Shown: one piece after another, positions 6,241 through 10,543 of the stretch
How positions within the stretch are numbered: position 1 is the stretch's first letter
Layout of the letters: each line of letters starts with the position of its first letter
Assembly: GCA_938045085.1 (NCBI GenBank)
Contig: CALINZ010000203.1
Coordinates: 1 to 10,543 of the forward strand
DNA: 10,543 nucleotides
DNA from: an uncultured Collinsella sp.
GTDB taxonomy: Bacteria > Actinomycetota > Coriobacteriia > Coriobacteriales > Coriobacteriaceae
Reading direction: 5' to 3'
Made by a program: the position numbers and the translations under genes
Notes under the pieces: generated by a model
What the model was told of the DNA's origin: nothing
What the model saw: only the letters and a program-made list of their open reading frames with translations
Database searches by the model: none

Positions 6241-6900
6241 GTGTCCGCATTTCCGTTCGATGCCGTTATCTTTGACATGGACGGCGTCATTGTCGATACC
6301 GAGTATTACTACCTGGGCGAGACTGCCGCGTTTGCCAAGGAGCTTGGGCTTAATCTGACACAAGAGGAGTTGAATGGGCAGGTCGGTACCTCGCATCAGT
6401 TCTTCCTGCATATGCTGGTCGATTGGTTTGAGCGCGCCGGTAAGGGGCATTTCACTGGCGAGGAGGCGTTGGCCCGTTGGGATGAGTGGGCGCATAAGCG
6501 TCCGCGCGACTATCAGGCTTTGATTAACCCAGGCGCCGTGGATACGATTCGAGAGCTGCCGCGCCGCGGCGTTCGCGTGGCGCTTGCCAGCTCGTCTCCC
6601 ATGGTTAGCATCGAGGAAGTGCTCAATGCGTGCGGGCTGTCGGATGCCTTTGAGTATGTGGTGAGCGGCGAGCAATTTAAGGAGAGCAAGCCCGAGCCCG
6701 ACATTTACCTGCATGCGCTGGACCTGCTGGGGCTGCCCGCGGATCGCTGCTGCTGCGTTGAGGATTCGGTACCTGGTATCACTGCCGGCAAACGCGCGGG
6801 GTTGACGGTCATTGCCAAGCGCGAGGAGCGCTTTGGCTTTAGCCAGGATGCCGCGGACAAGATTATCGACCAGCTGCCGGAACTGCTCACGCTTTCTTAG
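6241..6900 (+). CDS. beta-phosphoglucomutase-like HAD-IA hydrolase
   Basis: This 219-residue cytoplasmic protein belongs to HAD subclass IA with a helical C1 cap, the group holding beta-phosphoglucomutase and many small sugar-phosphate or 2-deoxysugar phosphatases. Motif I is FDMDGVIVDTE at 11-21 (Asp12 and Asp14), the cap spans about 17-90, motif II is LASSSP at 115-120, motif III is SKPEPDIY at 149-156 (Lys150), and motif IV is VEDSVPGI at 173-180 (Glu174, Asp175). All catalytic positions are present. It may be a phosphatase or a mutase; motifs alone do not separate them. The GTG start is preferred because GGAGGG precedes it, whereas an in-frame ATG 48 bases upstream sits before the terminator hairpin and would add a basic tail unlike the family N-terminus. 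It follows another HAD gene and ends about 80 bases before a strong hairpin that precedes the regulator gene. Confidence 0.9.
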   Translation: MSAFPFDAVIFDMDGVIVDTEYYYLGETAAFAKELGLNLTQEELNGQVGTSHQFFLHMLVDWFERAGKGHFTGEEALARWDEWAHKRPRDYQALINPGAVDTIRELPRRGVRVALASSSPMVSIEEVLNACGLSDAFEYVVSGEQFKESKPEPDIYLHALDLLGLPADRCCCVEDSVPGITAGKRAGLTVIAKREERFGFSQDAADKIIDQLPELLTLS

Positions 6901-6922
6901 GATCGCGGTAGTTGCGCGTTTT

Positions 6923-6953
6923 TCGGGTCTGATGAGTAAATACCCGACATTTT
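6923..6953 (+). terminator. weak hairpin after the second HAD gene
   Basis: TCGGGT (6923-6928) pairs with ACCCGA (6942-6947) across a 13-base loop, followed closely by TTTT. The short stem and long loop make it a weak terminator at best, possibly backing up the stronger hairpin at 6984. Confidence 0.25.
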
Positions 6954-6983
6954 GGTGCGACACCTAGCATACTTTAAGCTAAT

Positions 6984-7023
6984 GCGGGCTTAAGGGCTTG
7001 CTGAATGCCCTTGGGCCCGCTTT
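6984..7023 (+). terminator. strong hairpin between the HAD gene and gntR
   Basis: Fourteen base pairs, including two G-U pairs (6984-6997 with 7007-7020), close a 9-base loop and are followed by TTT. Its stem strength suggests an intrinsic terminator for the upstream unit. It ends only about 30 bases before the regulator's ATG, so the regulator's promoter must overlap it or lie upstream; in the latter case the hairpin would act as an attenuator. Confidence 0.65.
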
Positions 7024-7050
7024 AGACTTAATTGTGCTGGGAGAGGGTAT

Positions 7051-7794
7051 ATGCCACCGACTGAAGGGCCAACTGACGGTAAAGCAGCGATACCGCTGTA
7101 CCAACAGGTCATTGATATCATTAAAAACGAAATTAACTCCGGTGCCTACAAGGCGGGCGCGCGGATACCCAACGAATTCGAATTGGCTGAGAGCTATAAA
7201 GTTGGCCGCGTTACCGTGCGACGCGCTATTGAGGAGCTCGTCCAGCAGGGCTATCTAACGAAGCGACAGGGGAAAGGCACGTTTGTCAATGCCCCCAAGC
7301 TTAAGCGCAAGATTCGCCAGAAGGATGACGTCCAGAGTTTTTCGGACGCATGCCGCGTTAACGGAATGGAGCCGGGGGCGTGCGTCATTTCGAGAAAGAT
7401 ACTGCCGGCGGATTCTACCGAAGCACAGTTCTTTGGTGTTCCCGTTGGAACTGACTTGATTTGCGTTGAGCGCGTGCGCACTGCCGATGGCGTCCCTGTC
7501 ATGCTCGAGAACAACATATATGTTTACGAGGACAACGCCTATCTATCAACGGCACCTCTATCTAACCAATCCATTTTTGAGTTCGTGCGTAACCGGACGG
7601 GCCGTACGCCCGCGTTTACCGACCCGTGCACACTCGAGATCGCGTGCGCGTCGCCCGAGGTCGCTCGGCTGTTGGCAGTTCCCGTTGGCGAACCCTTGTT
7701 TTATATGGAAGCCTTCTTTTTCGATGAGCAGCGGCGGCCGTTTATCATCGGTCGTCAGCGGATCGTTGGGTCTCGCTACGTTTTTGACATCTAG
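7051..7794 (+). CDS. GntR-family (HutC-type) transcriptional regulator
   Basis: The 247-residue protein has an N-terminal GntR winged helix-turn-helix at about 14-80, including IPLYQQV, IPNEFELAESYKVGRVTVRRAIEEL (the HTH, near 39-63) and the wing GYLTKRQGKGTFV (67-79). It is followed by a UTRA ligand-binding domain at about 95-240 (ERVRTADGVPVMLENNIYV and IIGRQRIVGSRYVF are recognisable). Such proteins bind palindromic operators as dimers and release DNA when a small ligand binds the UTRA domain. A purine-rich stretch at 7039-7047 precedes the ATG. The adjacent carrier and amidohydrolase, read in the same direction, are the most likely targets, and a palindrome overlapping the carrier promoter is a candidate operator. 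The ligand would then be the imported compound or its product, which is inference. Confidence 0.92.
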   Translation: MPPTEGPTDGKAAIPLYQQVIDIIKNEINSGAYKAGARIPNEFELAESYKVGRVTVRRAIEELVQQGYLTKRQGKGTFVNAPKLKRKIRQKDDVQSFSDACRVNGMEPGACVISRKILPADSTEAQFFGVPVGTDLICVERVRTADGVPVMLENNIYVYEDNAYLSTAPLSNQSIFEFVRNRTGRTPAFTDPCTLEIACASPEVARLLAVPVGEPLFYMEAFFFDEQRRPFIIGRQRIVGSRYVFDI

Positions 7795-7804
7795 GACATT
7801 GCGA

Positions 7805-7844
7805 ATGGAGACGCCCGGTTGATCATCTCACCGGGCGTCTCCAT
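7805..7844 (+). terminator. perfect 14-bp inverted repeat after gntR, probable terminator
   Basis: Positions 7805-7818 pair perfectly with 7831-7844 around a 12-base loop, starting 10 bases after the regulator stop. The stem is GC-rich, but no T-run follows, so it is not a textbook intrinsic terminator. It may still end or protect the gntR transcript, or be a protein-binding site. Confidence 0.5.
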
Positions 7845-7904
7845 ACCGTTCACGGCGCAAACGCAACCGTTCAACCGCGTCGCGGCAATCAGTTTGAAAT
7901 TATC

Positions 7905-7933
7905 TTGATGATGGGAAAAGCTGCTGGTAATCT
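7905..7933 (+). promoter_or_regulatory. candidate promoter of the carrier-amidohydrolase operon
   Basis: TTGATG (7905-7910, four of six -35 matches) and TAATCT (7928-7933) are separated by 17 bases, with a TG one base before the latter (extended -10). Transcription would start near 7940, giving a leader of about 70 bases before the carrier ATG at 8013. Confidence 0.4.
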
Positions 7934-7948
7934 ATGGAACGTCATAGA
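7931..7948. promoter_or_regulatory. candidate operator palindrome
   Basis: TCTATG and CATAGA form a perfect 6-6-6 inverted repeat (7931-7936 and 7943-7948). It overlaps the predicted -10 and start point of the carrier promoter, where a repressor would block transcription. The nearby GntR-family protein is the obvious candidate binder, though the half-sites do not resemble an operator I know for that family. Confidence 0.4.
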
Positions 7949-7949
7949 A

Positions 7950-7994
7950 CGTTTGCCTTGCGCAGGCGTTGAAACGAGATGTGATGCAGTCTCG
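7950..7994 (+). other. overlapping leader hairpins before the carrier gene
   Basis: CGTTT-GCCT (7950-7958) can pair with AGGC (7964-7967) plus AAACG (7972-7976), with a 4-base bulge. CGAGA (7975-7979) can pair with TCTCG (7990-7994). The two share bases 7975-7976, so they partly exclude one another. This is a weak structural observation in the 5' leader. Confidence 0.25.
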
Positions 7995-8002
7995 AGTTCT
8001 TT

Positions 8003-8008
8003 GGAGGT
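8003..8008 (+). promoter_or_regulatory. ribosome binding site fixing the carrier start
   Basis: GGAGGT at 8003-8008 is four bases from the ATG at 8013. In-frame starts further upstream (from 7905) fall within the promoter and leader and have no such site. Confidence 0.8.
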
Positions 8009-8012
8009 ATCT

Positions 8013-9476
8013 ATGTCAGATACGAAGGCGAAGAAGACAAACAGACGTTTTAAGTTCAAATTACCGCATGTCTATACGATCATGTTCTTGCTGATCGTTG
8101 TCTTTGCGGTCCTGACTTGGATCGTTCCCTCTGGTCAGTATCAGCGCAAGACGATTTCGACAGCGGCGGGCGAGCGTGAAGTCGCCGTTGCTGGAACCTA
8201 TGAACAGGTCGATAAGAACTACACCGATTCCGAGACCGGCGAGACCATCAATCTGGGCCAGGATATCTTTGCGGTCCTGCAAGCGCCTACTAAGGGCATC
8301 CAGGAGGCTGCCGACGTCGTTGCGTTCGTCTTATTGATTGGCGGATCGTTCGCAGTCATCACCAAGACCAACGCTTTGAATGCCGGCATGAGCCGTGTGA
8401 TTAAAAAGCTCAAGAACAAGGACATCCTCATCATTCCCATCACGATGACGTTGCTGTCCATTTGCGGCACTACGTTTGGTATGTCTGAGGAAGCCCTGCC
8501 GTTCTATGCCATCTTCATTCCCATCATGATGGGTATCGGGTATGACTCGATGACGGCGTTTATCATCTGCTTCCTTGGTCCTAACCTGGGATATTGTGCT
8601 TCGACCATCGACCCGTTTAATGTTTTGATCGCCCAAGGCATCATTGGCATCGAGGGTAATCCGCAACTGTGGCTGCGCGCCGTTTCTTGGGTCATCTTCA
8701 CTGCCGTCGGTATCGCATGGGCCATGCGCTACGCCATGCGCGTCAAGAAAAACCCCGAGTCGTCCATTGTGTACGAGGACGATAAGCTCAAGCGTATTGA
8801 GTTTTCCGTGACCGATGCCTCCATCGAGGAAGAGTTCACGATCCGTCAGAAGCTCGTGCTTATCGATTTTGCTTGCGGTATGGGCATTATCGTCTGGGGT
8901 CTTGTTACCCAGGGCTGGTACATGAATCAGATTTCCGCCGTGTTCCTTGGCATGGGCTTGCTTGCCGGTATCCTGGGCGGCCTTGACCAGCAGACGATCG
9001 CAGAGGAGTTCGTTAAGGGTCTCGCCGACTTTGCGTACGCTGCCGTCGTTATCGGTATCGCTCGCGGTATTCTGGTCATCGCCGAGGGCGGCATGATCAT
9101 CGACACCATCCTCCAGGCGCTCGCTACCGCGCTCGCCGGTGCACCCGCCGCCGTCTACACCACGTTTATGTATGTCGTCCTTGGTCTGCTCTCTTTGCTG
9201 GTTCCCTCGAGTTCTGGCCTGGCGGCGCTCACCATGCCCGTTATGGGCCCCCTGACCGAGCTCATGGGCCTCAATCCCGAGGCGGCCGTCACCGCGCTCC
9301 AGTTTGCCAACCAGACCATCAACACCATCAGCCCCGTGGCGGGCATGACGGTCGCCGGCCTTGCCGTGGCTAAGATTTCGTTTGGCCAATGGTGGAAGAC
9401 CATTTGGAAGTTCTTCATCTTCATGGTCGTGTTTGGCTTGGTCATTACTGCCATTTCCGGCATGCTTCCGGCGTAG
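8013..9476 (+). CDS. YfcC/DcuC-type membrane carrier
   Basis: The 487-residue protein is a polytopic inner-membrane carrier of the YfcC branch of the DcuC/ArsB-NhaD-like transporters, relatives of which move C4-dicarboxylates, basic amino acids or peptides. A short basic cytoplasmic N-terminus leads to TM1 at about 19-40 (ending WIVPSGQY, a family hallmark), a hydrophilic loop at 41-95, and then many hydrophobic segments, including 102-116, 137-152, 161-180, 222-241, 281-299, 308-323, 340-357, 382-398 and 466-484. Typical conserved stretches are GTTFGMSEEALPFYAIFIP (152-170), GYCASTIDPFN (193-203), VPSSSGLAALTMPV (397-410) and QFANQTINTISPV (430-442), likely the re-entrant substrate regions. 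The start is set by GGAGGT. An amidohydrolase begins 9 bases after the stop, so both are probably one operon and the carrier likely imports that enzyme's substrate. Exact substrate and coupling ion are unknown. Confidence 0.88.
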   Translation: MSDTKAKKTNRRFKFKLPHVYTIMFLLIVVFAVLTWIVPSGQYQRKTISTAAGEREVAVAGTYEQVDKNYTDSETGETINLGQDIFAVLQAPTKGIQEAADVVAFVLLIGGSFAVITKTNALNAGMSRVIKKLKNKDILIIPITMTLLSICGTTFGMSEEALPFYAIFIPIMMGIGYDSMTAFIICFLGPNLGYCASTIDPFNVLIAQGIIGIEGNPQLWLRAVSWVIFTAVGIAWAMRYAMRVKKNPESSIVYEDDKLKRIEFSVTDASIEEEFTIRQKLVLIDFACGMGIIVWGLVTQGWYMNQISAVFLGMGLLAGILGGLDQQTIAEEFVKGLADFAYAAVVIGIARGILVIAEGGMIIDTILQALATALAGAPAAVYTTFMYVVLGLLSLLVPSSSGLAALTMPVMGPLTELMGLNPEAAVTALQFANQTINTISPVAGMTVAGLAVAKISFGQWWKTIWKFFIFMVVFGLVITAISGMLPA

Positions 9477-9485
9477 GTGGTTGTG

Positions 9486-10543
9486 ATGTCTGATCGTTTG
9501 ACGGTCCTGACGTCTAAGAGCGTCTTTACCGGTACGGGGGACCTGCCGTTTGAAGGTTTCGTAGCGGTCCGTGGCAATCGAATTGAGGCTGTTGGCACCA
9601 AGTGTGAGCTAGCTTCGTATTTGACCCAAGCGGACGAGGTAGTTGACCTGGGCGACCGTACCGTCATGCCTGGCCTGATCGATGTGCATACCTTCTATAC
9701 AGGCTGGGCGCTGCGGACATTGGGGTCTGATCTGTCCGGCATCGCTGATGCCAAAGAGGCCGTGTCGCTCTTGCGTGCATGGAAAGAAGGTCATCCGGAT
9801 TGCGCGGCGGCTTTTGGCCACAACCTACCCGAAACGTTGGCATCGGATGCCGAGAACGCAAATACGGCAGCTGTGTTTGACGAGTGTTTTGGCGATATCC
9901 CTGTCGTCTGCTTTACGCCGGGCGCGGAGACCTGCGTTCTCAATGCTGCCGCCAGTGCGCGATATGGCTTTACACCCCAGGCGTGCTATGCCGAGAAGAT
10001 CTGGCGCATGATGAGCGATTTCCTCGCGCTGCCCGAGGTGCGTGCCGGCTATTCGGACTACATGAACATGCTTAACGAGCGCGGCGTTACCGCCATCAAG
10101 GAGATGGCGTTTGATGACTATTACGGCTTTGCCGACGAAATGGCTCGCCGTGAGGAATCTGGTGAGCTGACGGTTCGCGTCTCTATGATGTCGCAGCCGG
10201 TGGGTGCCGGTGCAAATCTGGCATATGCCCGCGAGGCGCGAGAGCGCTTCCGGGGACCGTTCGTTCGTTTTTCTGGCTTCAACCGTATGACCGATCGCGG
10301 CGTATGGGCGGGGCTTGCCGAGATGATAGACCCCTATGAGGACTCGGCCGATGCGGGCGCTGCCGGCAAGACGGTCGTCGAGGAGCCAGAGTGGGATCTG
10401 ATTGAGAACGAGCTGCGTGCAATTGATGCTGACGGCTTCCGATATTCCTTGCATTGCCAGGGCGATGGCGCCGTTCGTCGCACCGTGGCGCTCTATGCCT
10501 CGCTGCCTCGAGACGAGCATGGACGGATGCTTCGCCGCCATGC
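9486..10543 (+). CDS. YtcJ-like amidohydrolase, 3' end outside the window
   Basis: Open to the window edge, this gene gives at least 352 residues of an amidohydrolase-superfamily protein of the YtcJ (Amidohydro_3) kind, metal-dependent cytoplasmic hydrolases of amide or related bonds. Residues 1-60 form the N-terminal beta part with the typical VAVRGNRIEAVG turn (26-37). VMPGLIDVH at 60-68 is the first metal-site strand, GVTAIKEM at 200-207 offers Lys205 as a possible carboxylated metal-bridging lysine, and SLHCQGDGAVRRTV at 321-334 is the later His/Gly-Asp motif (His323). The first motif reads His68-Thr-Phe70, so the second His of the usual HxH pair is missing; the enzyme may bind one metal, use a different ligand, or have altered chemistry. 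ATG at 9486 is used (an in-frame GTG at 9483 is possible); the GGTGG at 9476-9480 serves as ribosome site and overlaps the carrier stop region. Translation is probably coupled to the carrier gene. The substrate is unknown. Confidence 0.85.
   Translation, partial: MSDRLTVLTSKSVFTGTGDLPFEGFVAVRGNRIEAVGTKCELASYLTQADEVVDLGDRTVMPGLIDVHTFYTGWALRTLGSDLSGIADAKEAVSLLRAWKEGHPDCAAAFGHNLPETLASDAENANTAAVFDECFGDIPVVCFTPGAETCVLNAAASARYGFTPQACYAEKIWRMMSDFLALPEVRAGYSDYMNMLNERGVTAIKEMAFDDYYGFADEMARREESGELTVRVSMMSQPVGAGANLAYAREARERFRGPFVRFSGFNRMTDRGVWAGLAEMIDPYEDSADAGAAGKTVVEEPEWDLIENELRAIDADGFRYSLHCQGDGAVRRTVALYASLPRDEHGRMLRRH

Noticed and set aside
8331..9389. 352-codon minus-strand frame opposite the carrier gene
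   Set aside because: It is the antisense of a well-supported membrane protein; the His/Asp/Gly-rich translation is typical of such shadows.

Overview
The window looks like chromosomal DNA of a GC-rich Gram-positive anaerobe. Purine-rich Shine-Dalgarno sites (AGGAGG-type, 4-6 bases from the start) precede nearly every gene, and codon use is strongly GC-biased. My best guess is a gut actinobacterium of the Coriobacteriia, such as Collinsella. This rests on composition and protein character only, with no rRNA or other marker in view.

Layout: (1) Positions 143-1837 (+) hold a complete glucose-6-phosphate isomerase gene (pgi), closed by a strong hairpin terminator. (2) Positions 1976-4844 (-) hold a compact three-gene cluster: an unrecognised 296-residue protein, a ClpP-like serine protease with an intact Ser-His-Asp triad, and a soluble VirD4/TraG-type ATPase whose start codon overlaps the protease stop by 8 bases. 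No relaxase, pilus gene, integrase or Clp unfoldase is visible. This is the accessory part of the window and its most interesting feature. (3) Positions 4845-5333 are an intergenic region of about 490 bases between the divergent units. It carries a possible minus-strand promoter built around a dyad, and a long C/A-rich leader. (4) Positions 5334-6900 (+) hold two HAD-superfamily phosphatase genes of different subclasses (Cof-type IIB, then beta-phosphoglucomutase-like), separated by a hairpin terminator. (5) Positions 7051-10543 (+) hold a GntR/HutC-type regulator, then a YfcC/DcuC-type membrane carrier followed 9 bases later by a YtcJ-like amidohydrolase that runs off the window end.

Working together: pgi and the HAD enzymes fit central and sugar-phosphate metabolism. 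In the last block the likely logic is an uptake-and-hydrolysis operon. The carrier imports an amino-acid-like or carboxylate compound, the amidohydrolase cleaves it in the cytoplasm, and the regulator, sensing a small ligand through its UTRA domain, may act at a 6-6-6 palindrome overlapping the predicted carrier promoter. The substrate cannot be read from the sequence. The minus-strand trio could be a remnant or part of a mobile element, or a self-standing protease-plus-translocase-like system; the window does not decide between these.
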